From: Armatimonadota bacterium
GTDB taxonomy: Bacteria; Armatimonadota; Fimbriimonadia; Fimbriimonadales; ATM1
Direction of reading: 5' to 3'
DNA length: 36,504 nucleotides
NCBI GenBank assembly: GCA_022567555.1
Contig: JADFGT010000018.1
Span: forward strand, 1 to 36,504
Part shown: positions 13,782 to 21,147 of the stretch, piece by piece
How the letters are laid out: every line of letters starts with the position of its first letter
How positions within the stretch are numbered: position 1 is the first letter of the stretch
The notes under the pieces: generated by a model
Told to the model about the DNA's origin: nothing
Database searches by the model: none
The model's input: the letters and a program-made list of their open reading frames with translations, nothing else
Program-made: the position numbers and the translations under genes

Positions 13782-14315
13782 CTACGCGGGCTTCTTCTTC
13801 CAACCGCCGTCCGCGACTTTCGACCAGGAGCCATCCACCTGAAACTCCAGCACGAAGGTTATTTCCGTGTCGCTCTTTTTCATCATCGTTGCACGGCTCA
13901 CCGTCAGCCCCCCGTCGGGCACATCCCATGGTTCGCTGATGAAGACAATCTTGTTGCCCGTCATCGTGCCCTTTTCTATGCGCGGCATCGGAGCGAAGCT
14001 CGCAAACGTCCACGATACGAGTTTCTTCTCTTTCGCGTCCCAAGCCATATAGGCAACCTCTGTGAACGTCATTCCCATATGCTCGCCAGTAGCGGTGGTC
14101 TTCATGAACTGGCCTTCCCACTCATTCTTTAGGGCTAGGGTCATCTCACCTTCCATGCCCTCCATGGTCCAGTTCATCGAGCCGCTCCACTCGCCGATCA
14201 TCCAGTCGAGCTTTTTCAACTCCGCGGGCGGGCCCATCTCCGGCATCTGTTCCTGGGCCATGGATGCACCGACGGCCATCACGCAAAGAACGGAAACCAT
14301 CATCTTCATTTTCAT
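13782..14315 (-). CDS. Secreted DUF1579-like protein, paralogue 1
   Basis: A 177-residue exported protein. It has a signal peptide (MKMKMMVSVLCVMAVGASMA), then PPAELKKLDWMIGEWSGSMNW, the LxWMxGxW motif of DUF1579-like lipocalin-type barrels, and an alternating-strand pattern to the end (SKVADGGWKKKPA). The function of the family is unknown. GGAGGGGG lies directly before the ATG. A close paralogue is at 17709-18236 in the same orientation, and about 45 bp upstream of the two starts are also similar, including TAAAAT/TAGAAT hexamers. It probably arose by duplication. Confidence 0.83.
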   Translation of the reverse strand: MKMKMMVSVLCVMAVGASMAQEQMPEMGPPAELKKLDWMIGEWSGSMNWTMEGMEGEMTLALKNEWEGQFMKTTATGEHMGMTFTEVAYMAWDAKEKKLVSWTFASFAPMPRIEKGTMTGNKIVFISEPWDVPDGGLTVSRATMMKKSDTEITFVLEFQVDGSWSKVADGGWKKKPA

Positions 14316-14394
14316 CTGCCCCCTCCAAAGTGGTGTTTCAGATGGCCGATTTTACCCTAACGATAGGCGAGTAGCGGTAGGCGACCCGGAACCG

Positions 14395-14682
14395 TCACTC
14401 TCGAGCCGAGGAGCGGACGTCGTCGGGCGCGAGGGCTTGCTGGTTGACCTTCTCACTAACATCGGCTACGTCGGCTGTGAGGTCGGCGACGTGGGCCTCG
14501 AGTGCGTCGAAGCGCGCGGCGAGCTTTGGGTCCTCGCGCCGGCCGCGCATTGCTTTGGTCATCTCGACCTGAAGCCAAACCAAGACTGAGATGACGCCGA
14601 CGAGTAGGCCGCCCACAATAGCGATGATCGCTATCCATTGGTCGGAATCAAAACCAAGCAGGGAAAGCAGAGAGCCGTTCAT
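14395..14682 (-). CDS. Small single-span membrane protein with coiled coil
   Basis: A 95-residue protein of unknown function. One hydrophobic helix (about 16-38, WIAIIAIVGGLLVGVISVLV) is followed by a basic stretch (RGRRED) and an amphipathic coil (ARFDALEAHVADLTADVADV). The arrangement suggests an inner-membrane anchor with a cytoplasmic coil. GAG lies about 10 nt before the ATG, which is a weak ribosome binding site. Support is the coherent membrane-plus-coil composition, not family recognition. Confidence 0.6.
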   Translation of the reverse strand: MNGSLLSLLGFDSDQWIAIIAIVGGLLVGVISVLVWLQVEMTKAMRGRREDPKLAARFDALEAHVADLTADVADVSEKVNQQALAPDDVRSSARE

Positions 14683-15018
14683 TCTTCTGTCTCATGATAC
14701 TACGGACGGCCCCTCCGGGGCGTTGCCGGTGAGCGAGGCATCAGGACGTTTGGGTTCCCTGATGGCTGGGTACGTAGAGCGCGGCCCGCCCCTGAGGGAG
14801 GGTTTGTGCAAGGGGACGAGCAAGGGCAGAGGACGATAGACGATAGACGATTGACGATCGACGAGAATGCGGGGGGGGCGATTGACGTGCCGGAGGGGAG
14901 GGACTCCGACCGGCGACAGACGACTGACGACTGGCGGGGGGAGATTGCGGAGAGCGACACCGGCACACCAGCCCTCCCGCGCAGGGGAGGAGGGAGGGAC
15001 CGGGCGGAAACGGGCGGA
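14683..15018. repeat. Repeat-rich gap with GACGATTGACGA family
   Basis: A 336-bp gap without a credible gene. From about 14826 to 14956 it is built of degenerate units such as GACGATAGACGATAGACGAT and GACAGACGACTGACGACTGG, interleaved with G runs. This is the clearest block of a repeat family also seen at 4017-4164, 13084-13163, 17436-17530 and 18395-18445. Confidence 0.6.
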
Positions 15019-15897
15019 TCAGGATTGGTCGCTGAGGCGAAGGCGAATGTCTTCCTCCGTCTTCTCTACCTTGTCGGCGGTTTCATCTGCCGTTTGATCG
15101 TATTCAGTCAATTGCACCGGCGGCGACAGTTCTTTAGCAATCCGCGCATCAGTCGCTGCGCTTGCGGCGGCGACCTCCGTTTGAGACTTACCGGACAGAA
15201 GCACCCCCTGTACCGAATCCACGAGCGCGAGAAATCTCCGGCGCCTGTCCAGATACCAGTTGTGCAGACGAGACCTGAGAAAAAAGAGCAAACCTACAGT
15301 CCCAACGGTGGCCACACCGAGCAATGCGGGAACGGAGAAGCCGTTCTTCGCCATCAGTACGACGAAGGCTCCGCCCAAGAAGAGCGAACAGATCAGGGCG
15401 GAAAAGTAAGTCACAAATATGAGATCGGTTATCTGCATGGCAAGTCGCGCCTTCGTGCGCCCGGAGCGCGGCGCGAAAGAGACGTGCGTCTTTGTGACGT
15501 CGGTTCCGCGCTTCCATTCAAACGAATTTCCTACGCGGTCGGCTTCTCCGCCGGCGGCGCCGAGACTCTTTCGAATCTCGTCGACGACGTCGCCCCACTG
15601 CTCTTCGGAGACTTCGCCCTCCAATAGCCGTTCGACGTCGAAGTTGGCCGGGCATCCCCATATATGAAATGCGCCGGGCGACAGGCCGGACTGGTCAACA
15701 CACTTGGCAGCGGCGCGGACATCTTCCGGCGGGATACCCACTTCGGCTGCAATGCCCACTAATTTGTCGAGCGTGACGCCATCCAGCGCATCTTCGGCCT
15801 GTTGCAGCTCGTTGTCGGCGTGCTGCTGGTCCAGCGCACGGCGGAGAATGGCGCTCACTTCCTTCTCGGTGTAGCGGCGTTCGGGCTTTTCGGTCAT
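15019..15897 (-). CDS. Two-span membrane protein with YTEKEV N-terminal motif
   Basis: A 292-residue protein. The N-terminal cytoplasmic part begins ERRYTEKEVSAILRRALDQQ and continues with VTLDKLVGIAAEVGIPPEDVRAAA, a helical module that recurs at the start of many uncharacterised bacterial membrane proteins. Two hydrophobic helices follow (about 155-182 and 187-209), then a basic LRSRLHNWYLDRRRR, and an acidic, charged tail. Function unknown. No clear ribosome binding site precedes the ATG at 15897, but the start fits the motif. It is the only gene between two repeat-rich gaps. Confidence 0.78.
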   Translation of the reverse strand: MTEKPERRYTEKEVSAILRRALDQQHADNELQQAEDALDGVTLDKLVGIAAEVGIPPEDVRAAAKCVDQSGLSPGAFHIWGCPANFDVERLLEGEVSEEQWGDVVDEIRKSLGAAGGEADRVGNSFEWKRGTDVTKTHVSFAPRSGRTKARLAMQITDLIFVTYFSALICSLFLGGAFVVLMAKNGFSVPALLGVATVGTVGLLFFLRSRLHNWYLDRRRRFLALVDSVQGVLLSGKSQTEVAAASAATDARIAKELSPPVQLTEYDQTADETADKVEKTEEDIRLRLSDQS

Positions 15898-15996
15898 GTC
15901 GTTCGGCAGGTGGGTTTGCGTTGCGGGATGACGGATTTCACAATGAGTCTACCGTCCTGGCAGCACGCGGGGTTGCGGACGGAGGCGACAAATCCC

Positions 15997-16365
15997 TCAG
16001 ATTCGCTCGAGGTCCTCGGGTTCGATGGTTCGGGCGTTCACGACGTCGCCCGTGTTGCGCGTGGTCGCGGGCTCGAAGAGCAGCATGTGGCACTCTTGGT
16101 CGGCAACCGGCTTGTGCTCGACACCGCGCGGCACGATGACGAACTCGCCTTCTGCTAACTCTACGTCGCCCTCGCGCAGGCAGACCCGCAGGCGGCCTTT
16201 GACGACGAGAAACATCTCGTCCTCATCGTCATGTTTGTGCCACACGTACTCGCCCTTGCACTTCACGAGTTTGACGTACTGACCGTTCAATTCGCCGATC
16301 ACCTTCGGCGACCAGAGGTCGTCGAAGGAGTCGAGTTTTTCGGTTATGTTTACCTTTCCTGTCAT
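15997..16365 (-). CDS. Cupin domain protein
   Basis: A single-domain cupin of 122 residues. The metal-site motifs are clear: GEYVWHKHDDEDEMFLVVKG (first cupin motif, H-x-H...E) and GEFVIVPRGVEHKPVA (second motif with the third His). Small stand-alone cupins of this type start MxxxVNIxEKLxxFDxxWSPKVIxEL, as here. Their substrate is generally unknown. I placed the start at ATG 16365 from that family pattern; ATG 16386 has AAGGA almost touching it and is an alternative, and ATG 16440 is less likely. It is followed by nothing on the same strand for 99 bp. Confidence 0.85.
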   Translation of the reverse strand: MTGKVNITEKLDSFDDLWSPKVIGELNGQYVKLVKCKGEYVWHKHDDEDEMFLVVKGRLRVCLREGDVELAEGEFVIVPRGVEHKPVADQECHMLLFEPATTRNTGDVVNARTIEPEDLERI

Positions 16366-16699
16366 GTCGATCCGTGCAGCATCCATATCCTTGCATTGTG
16401 CCTCAGGCCGCCGATTCGCGGATTCTCGAGATGTCCCCACTCAGGACCTCCGGAAGCCGCCGAGATTCGGCGGGATCTCGGACCGGCATGGGGCCCGACT
16501 GCCGACAGGCGGGGAAGGGCTGCCATTACGGGTAACGCGCTGGTTATCGGGCTGGAGGGAGTCCGGCCGGGCGCGCCGTTGCTCGATGGCGCTCGGGCCT
16601 CCCCGGAATCGGCCGCCGGGAGTGCCGGGACCTATGCCGGCCCTGAGGGCCCGGGCCTGCGGCCTCGTGGTACGATGCCGGAACACGGAGGCGAAGAAA
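16366..16699. other. Intergenic region with dispersed ~115-bp repeat, copy 1
   Basis: A 334-bp gap between divergent genes. From 16497 to about 16613 it resembles 18429-18549: both run GACTG-C/G-CGAC-GG..GGGGAAGGG/GGGGAGGGG, then ATCGGGCTGGA-GGAGT-CGGCCGG, then GGGCCTCCCCGGAA-CGGC. Each copy sits upstream of a small plus-strand gene. No gene is seen. Confidence 0.5.
16668..16676 (+). promoter_or_regulatory. Extended -10 promoter for the secreted protein gene
   Basis: TGG-TACGAT lies 24 nt before the ATG at 16700, which leaves room for the GGAGG ribosome binding site in the leader. No clear -35 is seen. Confidence 0.45.
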
Positions 16700-17413
16700 A
16701 TGTTTGTACTGCTAACCTGCGCCGCACTGCTGACCGCATCCAGCCCGAGCGCACAATCCCCTCCCGCCCCCCCCTCGGGCGGGCAGGAGCGCGTGAACCT
16801 CGTCCGCACTTACGAGGAAGGCAAAGTCAACACGTACCAGTTGAATCTCGTCCTCTCCGGAGAAGGGGCGGAGATGGCCGTCAGCGCCGACATCGTCATG
16901 AAGGTCGAAAAGAAACTTAGCGGCGGCGCGGCGCAGATGGCGGTTAGCGTAAGCAATTTCACCATGGTGAGAGACGGCGTAGAGATGTCCCCCGAGGAGG
17001 TCGAGCAGTTCAGCGCGAAGTTCGACAAGCACGGCCTGCCTGTGCCCGCTTCCATTGCGGGAGTTGAAAGCGCCGAGTTTTTCTACTTGACCGTCTTCGC
17101 AGGATACGTGCCGGCGAAAGAGGTGAAGGTCGGCGAGACCAACTCGTTCACGTGGGATGACGAATCGGGCACGCGCATAGAGGGGACGAGCAAGTTTGAG
17201 GGCATCGAGACGATTGACGGCGTGAAGGCCGCGAAGCTGACGGTTCACTTGGATATCTCGCCGGAGAGCGGTGAGCCGGGGACCCTGGACTTCACATCCT
17301 ACGTGGAGATCCAGTCGGGCAAGCTGCTGAAGGCGGACGGGAGATTGGACGTGCCGGGGGAAGCGTCGGGCACCGTATCCGTGAAGCTGAAGAAGCCGCC
17401 GACGGACGGTTGA
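16700..17413 (+). CDS. Secreted protein of unknown function
   Basis: A 237-residue exported protein. MFVLLTCAALLTASSPSAQ is a signal peptide, followed by a Pro/Ser-rich stretch and about 200 residues of strand-rich sequence (VNLVRTYEEGKVNTYQLNL to GTVSVKLKKPP). Two-fold alternation of strand-forming segments suggests a beta-barrel or beta-sandwich fold; I do not recognise the family. ATG 16700 is chosen because GGAGG lies 8 nt upstream and the signal peptide begins there; the frame is open further upstream but that part reads as non-coding repeat. Confidence 0.8.
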   Translation: MFVLLTCAALLTASSPSAQSPPAPPSGGQERVNLVRTYEEGKVNTYQLNLVLSGEGAEMAVSADIVMKVEKKLSGGAAQMAVSVSNFTMVRDGVEMSPEEVEQFSAKFDKHGLPVPASIAGVESAEFFYLTVFAGYVPAKEVKVGETNSFTWDDESGTRIEGTSKFEGIETIDGVKAAKLTVHLDISPESGEPGTLDFTSYVEIQSGKLLKADGRLDVPGEASGTVSVKLKKPPTDG

Positions 17414-17708
17414 GGCCCGCTCGGATTGAGCCTCCGCTGCCGACAGACGAGAGACGATTGACGTGCGGGAGGGGACGGGATCCGACTGGCGACTGGCAGG
17501 GGCCGATTGACGGTATACGATAGACGATTATTGGACGCAAGCCGCCGCCCGGGTGGAGGGCGGCGGCGGAGAGATAGAGAGGCACCTTTCCTGTGACGAA
17601 GCGACCGGCGGGGCGCCTGTGCTACACTTCTATGCACCGCCACCGGAGAAAGGGCGGCGGCAATGCAACAGATATTATTGAGAGGCTGCTCGAAATCTTA
17701 TCGAGTGG
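17414..17708. repeat. Intergenic GACGA-type repeats and GC hairpin
   Basis: A 295-bp gap between converging genes. It holds degenerate GACGAGAGACGATTGACG and TACGATAGACGATTA units (17436-17530) and a perfect 10-bp-stem hairpin at 17541-17567. CTCGA/TCGAG arms close to 17690-17706 lie just past the stop codon of the minus-strand gene. An extended -10-like TGC-TACACT (17620-17628) is present, but no gene follows it. Confidence 0.5.
17541..17567. repeat. Perfect hairpin, 10-bp GCCGCCGCCC stem
   Basis: GCCGCCGCCC and GGGCGGCGGC pair perfectly around GGGTGGA. It is the same design as the hairpin at 3990-4015. Confidence 0.6.
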
Positions 17709-18236
17709 CTACGCGGACTTTTTCTTGTAGACGGCGTCTGCGACCTTCGACCAGGAGTCACCCACCTTAAACTCGAGCAGCAAGGACATTTCCGAGTCGC
17801 TCTTCTTTATCATTGTAGCCCGGCTCACCACCGTTTCCGTTTCGGATACAGTCCATGGTTCGCTTAGGAACACAATTGTGTTGCCCGTTATCGTGCCCCA
17901 TTCAATCCGAGGCATTGGGGCAAAGTTCGTGAACGTCCACGATGCGAGTTTCTTCTGTTTGGCGTCCCAAGCGAGATAGGAAACATCCGTCATCTTCACT
18001 CCCATGAATTCGGAATTACTGGTCGTCTTCATGAACTGGCCTTCCCACTCGACCTTTATGGCATCGGTCATCGGTCCTTCCATTCCCTCCATAATCCAGT
18101 TCCAAGAGCCGGTCCACTCGCCGATCATCCAGTCGAGCTCTTTCAACTCCGCCGGCGGGCCCGTCTCCGGAACCTGGGCCGTGGCCGTGCCGAAAGCAAT
18201 CACGCAAAGAACGGAAATCATCGTCTTCATTTTCAT
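17709..18236 (-). CDS. Secreted DUF1579-like protein, paralogue 2
   Basis: A 175-residue paralogue of the 13782-14315 product. It has the same signal peptide type (MKMKTMISVLCVIAFGTATA), the same PPAELKELDWMIGEWTGSWNW core, and the same order of strand motifs (WEGQFMKTT, LAWDAKQKKLASWTF, FAPMPRIEWG, SWSKVADAVYKKK). By eye well over half of residues are identical. GGAGGGGG precedes the ATG. An extended -10 (TGG-TAGAAT, 18270-18278) lies upstream. Function unknown. Confidence 0.83.
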   Translation of the reverse strand: MKMKTMISVLCVIAFGTATAQVPETGPPAELKELDWMIGEWTGSWNWIMEGMEGPMTDAIKVEWEGQFMKTTSNSEFMGVKMTDVSYLAWDAKQKKLASWTFTNFAPMPRIEWGTITGNTIVFLSEPWTVSETETVVSRATMIKKSDSEMSLLLEFKVGDSWSKVADAVYKKKSA

Positions 18237-18269
18237 TTGCCCCCTCCATAGCGGAGATTCAGATGGGCG

Positions 18270-18278
18270 ATTCTACCA
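18270..18278 (-). promoter_or_regulatory. Extended -10 promoter for DUF1579-like paralogue 2
   Basis: On the minus strand TGG-TAGAAT lies about 33 nt before the ATG at 18236. The paralogue at 14315 has TAAAAT at the corresponding place (14349-14354). Confidence 0.5.
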
Positions 18279-18568
18279 CGATGGGTTCTTTCGAGAGTCG
18301 CTTCATCGGGTGGAGCCTATCCGGACATGGCGGGTTCGTTCCATGTCCTTTTCCGTTTCTCACTTCACGGCCGGCGAACGCAGGTTGCACGTCGCCGGCT
18401 GACGACCGGACTCGGACCGGCGACGGACGACTGGCGACCGGCGGGGGAGGGGTGCCCGTAACGGGAAGGGGCTGGTAATCGGGCTGGATGGAGTGCGGCC
18501 GGACGCGGCATCCGCTGATGCGGCCGGGGCCTCCCCCGGAACGGCGAAGGAGGCGGCCCGCTGCACCG

Positions 18569-18597
18569 TTGACGCCGCCGGCGAAAAACTGTACTAT
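18569..18597 (+). promoter_or_regulatory. Sigma-70-type promoter, leaderless arrangement
   Basis: TTGACG (18569-18574) and TACTAT (18592-18597) are separated by exactly 17 bp. The ATG at 18604 starts 6 nt after the -10, about where transcription should begin, so the mRNA is probably leaderless. The same box set and spacing recur at 19913-19941 in a duplicated remnant. Confidence 0.65.
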
Positions 18598-18603
18598 GGA
18601 GCC

Positions 18604-19284
18604 ATGAACAGTACACTCGAAAACAGGGTCCAGCGGTTGGAGAAGGCGAACCGCTGGCTGATAGTCGCGTGCGTGGGGCTGCTGACTCTTGCCTCTCTCA
18701 TCTTCTTAGTACGCCTGCGGCAGGATGACGCCGAATTCGGAATCGTTGAAGCGCGAGCGTTCGAGCTCGTGGACGAAAATGGCGAACGCCGCGCCTCTCT
18801 CGGGACTTCGGAGTACGGGTCATGGCTCCAACTTTACGACGGTGCAGGACAGCGCCGGATAGAACTGGTTGCTTCCGGCAGCGAGTGGTCCCATGTGAGC
18901 GTGATCGGGAAGTTCCGTAGGGACCGAGCGATGCTGGTGCTTACAGAAGAAGGCTCTGCTGTGCTCGTCGGCGATGAAACGGGGAAGTTGCGAGGGATGC
19001 TCGCATGTTACAACGAAGAGCCAACAACGGCCGTGAATCCCATTGACTGGACCGATGGTCCGCTGCTACCGACCTCAACATACGCATTGCCAATTATGCT
19101 GGGCGATATGCGCGAAGTGAGGAGATCTCTCGCCCAGTCAAACAGGCTGGGTTCAGTCCTGGGGCTCCTTGACGGCCAAGGACGAATGCGATTGTTCATG
19201 AAGGCGGACGTAGGCAGCCCGTTCATGATTGTGCAGGACGAGGTCGGGAAGGTGGTTCACCGCATCCCGCCGGACAAGCCGTGA
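18604..19284 (+). CDS. Membrane-anchored protein with repeated beta motif (duplicated gene, intact copy)
   Basis: A 226-residue protein. MNSTLENRVQRLEKANRWL is a short coiled coil, followed by one membrane helix (about 20-38, IVACVGLLTLASLIFLV) and an exported C-terminal region with repeated FELVDENGERRASLG / LQLYDGAGQRRIEL / VLVGDETGKLRGML units. These D.G..RA.L repeats suggest a repeated beta structure seen in many uncharacterised planctomycete-like proteins. The function is unknown. A sigma-70-like promoter ends 6 nt before the ATG. The first 22 codons and the promoter are duplicated at 19913-20016 as a broken copy. Confidence 0.78.
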   Translation: MNSTLENRVQRLEKANRWLIVACVGLLTLASLIFLVRLRQDDAEFGIVEARAFELVDENGERRASLGTSEYGSWLQLYDGAGQRRIELVASGSEWSHVSVIGKFRRDRAMLVLTEEGSAVLVGDETGKLRGMLACYNEEPTTAVNPIDWTDGPLLPTSTYALPIMLGDMREVRRSLAQSNRLGSVLGLLDGQGRMRLFMKADVGSPFMIVQDEVGKVVHRIPPDKP

Positions 19285-19296
19285 CCCGGTGCGCTT

Positions 19297-19827
19297 ATGA
19301 AGAGCGGTAAGCGGAAGCGGCTTTGGAAGTGGGCGGCGCTCGGTGGTGCAGCGGTGCTGCTCCTCGGTGTCTGGCTGTACGCGGCCTCCTTACAGCCGCC
19401 GAGCAAGTATGAGTTTCTCGGGAGCCATCGGCCCGTGCGGATCGCATCCAATGATGCACCGGTTGTCATGGGGCTTGGTGCAGGACCCCATTCCCACGAG
19501 GTCGTCAAGACCTACACGTTTGAAGGGTCGGTCGCAGTAGTCGTCGCAGCGGCAGAGGCCGAACTTGGGGATGACGCCGCGTATGTCCTCTATGCCTTCA
19601 CGGCGAATGCCGCGGCTGGCCGAACAGGGCCGTTTAGTTCTGAAGTGACTCTTGCCCGTCGTAACACGCAGATCAGGATTGAGAGCGGCCGCTGGGCGTC
19701 TGAGAGGGAGCGTTCGCAGTCCGGTTACTTTTCCGTTGCGGGCTGGGTAACGGTTTACGTCACGGAGTACCGAGACGCGACGTTCTTGGAGCGACTGGGG
19801 GCATGGTTCCACGGCTTGTGGATGTGA
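19297..19827 (+). CDS. Small exported or membrane-anchored protein, duplicated family member A
   Basis: A 176-residue protein with a basic N-terminus (MKSGKRKRLWKWA), one hydrophobic helix (about 14-30), then a periplasmic domain starting PSKYEFLGSHRPVRI and ending GWVTVYVTEYRDATFLERLGAW. I do not recognise the family. It follows the 18604 gene by 12 bp and probably shares its transcript. It is a clear paralogue of the 20518 product: the first 17 residues, the YEFL..HRPV motif and the GWVTV.VTE end all match. No ribosome binding site is obvious. Confidence 0.7.
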   Translation: MKSGKRKRLWKWAALGGAAVLLLGVWLYAASLQPPSKYEFLGSHRPVRIASNDAPVVMGLGAGPHSHEVVKTYTFEGSVAVVVAAAEAELGDDAAYVLYAFTANAAAGRTGPFSSEVTLARRNTQIRIESGRWASERERSQSGYFSVAGWVTVYVTEYRDATFLERLGAWFHGLWM

Positions 19828-19912
19828 CAAGCATCTTATCCCCACGTGTTTCGACCGGCGGCGGCGACTCAGCCCTTGCCGCCATTCCTTCGGGGACGGG
19901 GCCGTTCCTCGG

Positions 19913-19941
19913 TTGACGCCGCGGCCGAAGACCTGTACCAT
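19913..19941 (+). promoter_or_regulatory. Duplicated promoter before the gene remnant
   Basis: TTGACG (19913-19918), 17-bp spacer, TACCAT (19936-19941): a copy of the promoter at 18569-18597. The -10 has one change (TACTAT to TACCAT), so it may be weaker. Confidence 0.5.
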
Positions 19942-19947
19942 GGAGCC

Positions 19948-20016
19948 ATGAATAGCACACTCGAAGACAGGCTCGCGCGGTTGGAGAAGACGAACCGGTG
20001 GCTGGTCGTGGTGTAG
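19948..20016 (+). pseudogene. Remnant of a duplicated MNSTLE-type gene
   Basis: A 22-codon frame (MNSTLEDRLARLEKTNRWLVVV, then TAG) nearly identical in sequence and upstream promoter to the start of the 18604 gene, after which homology stops abruptly. The stop codon TAG (20014-20016) forms the first three bases of a TAGAAT hexamer that can act as the -10 of the next gene. This is direct evidence for duplication followed by loss of most of the second copy. Confidence 0.8.
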
Positions 20017-20019
20017 AAT
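20014..20019 (+). promoter_or_regulatory. -10-like TAGAAT before the 20029 gene
   Basis: TAGAAT ends 9 nt before the ATG at 20029 and overlaps the stop codon of the remnant. No good -35 is seen; GTGGTG lies just upstream. Confidence 0.35.
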
Positions 20020-20028
20020 GAGCCACCC

Positions 20029-20430
20029 ATGAGCGAAGCCTGGTTTCTTGAGGGAGATCCATGGATTGTGCTGGCTGGCTTCTTTGTGGCCATTTTCGTC
20101 GGTGCACTGGTGTTGTGGCTCGTGATAGACAGATGGGCTTGGCCTGCAATTGCCGACCGGCAATTGGGAATCAAGCGACATGCCGGTTTGACGCTCGCCA
20201 TGGGGATGGTTGAGCGGGGCCTTTACACGACGGCCCTTCTTTCTGGAATGCCGAATCTGATTTATCTATGGCTGTTCCTCAAGGTCGTCGTGCGGTGGAA
20301 ACGATGGGCGTCAGAGGAACCGGCTTACAACGTCTTTCTAATCGGAAGCGGACTGTCGCTTATCTTCGCCATATTCGGTGCCATGATCGTGCTGTGGGCA
20401 GCGCCGATTCCGTATTGGCAGTGGCGTTAG
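20029..20430 (+). CDS. Small membrane protein, three predicted spans
   Basis: A 133-residue hydrophobic protein. Predicted helices are at about 12-34 (WIVLAGFFVAIFVGALVLWL), a middle region about 68-86 (SGMPNLIYLWLFLKVVV), and 101-124 (VFLIGSGLSLIFAIFGAMIVL). I do not recognise the family. It lies inside the second unit of a duplicated block, in the place where the rest of the MNSTLE-type gene should be, so it appears to be an insertion or replacement. There is no recognisable ribosome binding site, and a short-leader transcript is possible. Confidence 0.65.
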   Translation: MSEAWFLEGDPWIVLAGFFVAIFVGALVLWLVIDRWAWPAIADRQLGIKRHAGLTLAMGMVERGLYTTALLSGMPNLIYLWLFLKVVVRWKRWASEEPAYNVFLIGSGLSLIFAIFGAMIVLWAAPIPYWQWR

Positions 20431-20517
20431 TCGGCGCTTTTGGACAGTGGGCGCAGGCAGATTGACGGTGTCATTCGAGATCGGCTGCTAATGCAGGCCC
20501 TTGACCCCGGTGTGCTT

Positions 20518-20991
20518 ATGAAGAGCGGTAAGTGGAAGCGGCTTTGGAAGTGGGCGGCGCTCGGTGGCGGCGTGATGTTGCTTGGCGTCGGGACATTCCT
20601 TGTGCCTATGCGAAGTGGACATGGCCAGTACGAGTTCCTTGCGGGCCACCGGCCGGTCAGTCAAGACATTGACTGGCAATCTGATGTCCGGACTGCGGCA
20701 TATCAGTTTCGGGCTGATTTTGGGAACTTTGTGGATGAGGCGTCCACGGAACTGGCGCAGGAGCGGGGCTGGCGGGTGACTGTCTCGAACCGGGACCGGA
20801 TCTGGACTTTCGGTTCAGCCGAGAAGGGTACGGCTGTCGTTATTCATAAGGGCTACTATGCATTCGCCGATGAATTCGGCGAGGTCCGCTGGTGGACTGC
20901 TCCCAAGGAGGGATGGGTGACAGTGTTCGTCACAGAGCGTCTGAACTCTGTCGAGCGATTCTGGGGTTGGGTAATGCGGCGGCTAAGCTGA
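20518..20991 (+). CDS. Small exported or membrane-anchored protein, duplicated family member B
   Basis: A 157-residue paralogue of the 19297 product. MKSGKWKRLWKWAALGG is almost the same start, followed by a hydrophobic helix, QYEFLAGHRPVSQDI, a less conserved middle, and GWVTVFVTERLNSVERFWGW. The DNA around the start (TGTGCTTATGAAGAGCGG) is nearly the same as at 19297, which decides the start; an upstream in-frame ATG at 20440 is not supported. Function unknown. Confidence 0.7.
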   Translation: MKSGKWKRLWKWAALGGGVMLLGVGTFLVPMRSGHGQYEFLAGHRPVSQDIDWQSDVRTAAYQFRADFGNFVDEASTELAQERGWRVTVSNRDRIWTFGSAEKGTAVVIHKGYYAFADEFGEVRWWTAPKEGWVTVFVTERLNSVERFWGWVMRRLS

Positions 20992-21135
20992 GTGAAGACT
21001 GCTCCCTACGCATCCGCCAACTCGACCGTCGGGCCGGGCGTCCATTGCGCGGCCGGGTTTTCCGGGTGGGCGGACGCCTGCTGTCATCCCCGGTCAATGC
21101 CGTAAGTCGCGCCGCGTGCGCGTTCCGGCCGTGGT

Positions 21136-21141
21136 TATACT
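21136..21141 (+). promoter_or_regulatory. -10-like TATACT before the GH4 remnant
   Basis: TATACT ends 6 nt before the ATG at 21148, the same leaderless geometry as at 18604. It may now serve as the promoter for glnE and plsY. No -35 match is seen at 17-bp spacing. Confidence 0.4.
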
Positions 21142-21147
21142 AAGCGT

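Larger units (their letters stand above)
18237..18603. other. Divergent intergenic region with dispersed ~115-bp repeat, copy 2
   Basis: A 367-bp gap between divergent genes. It contains the promoter of the DUF1579-like gene (18270-18278), a GACxGGCGAC repeat block (18395-18445), the second copy of the dispersed element (18429-18549), and the strong promoter at 18569-18597. No gene is seen. Confidence 0.55.

Noticed and set aside
17632-17730. 32-codon plus-strand frame after a TGC-TACACT box
   Set aside because: The ATG is only 3 nt after the -10-like box and would not be transcribed whole; it overlaps the end of the opposite gene. A short antisense RNA is possible but unsupported.
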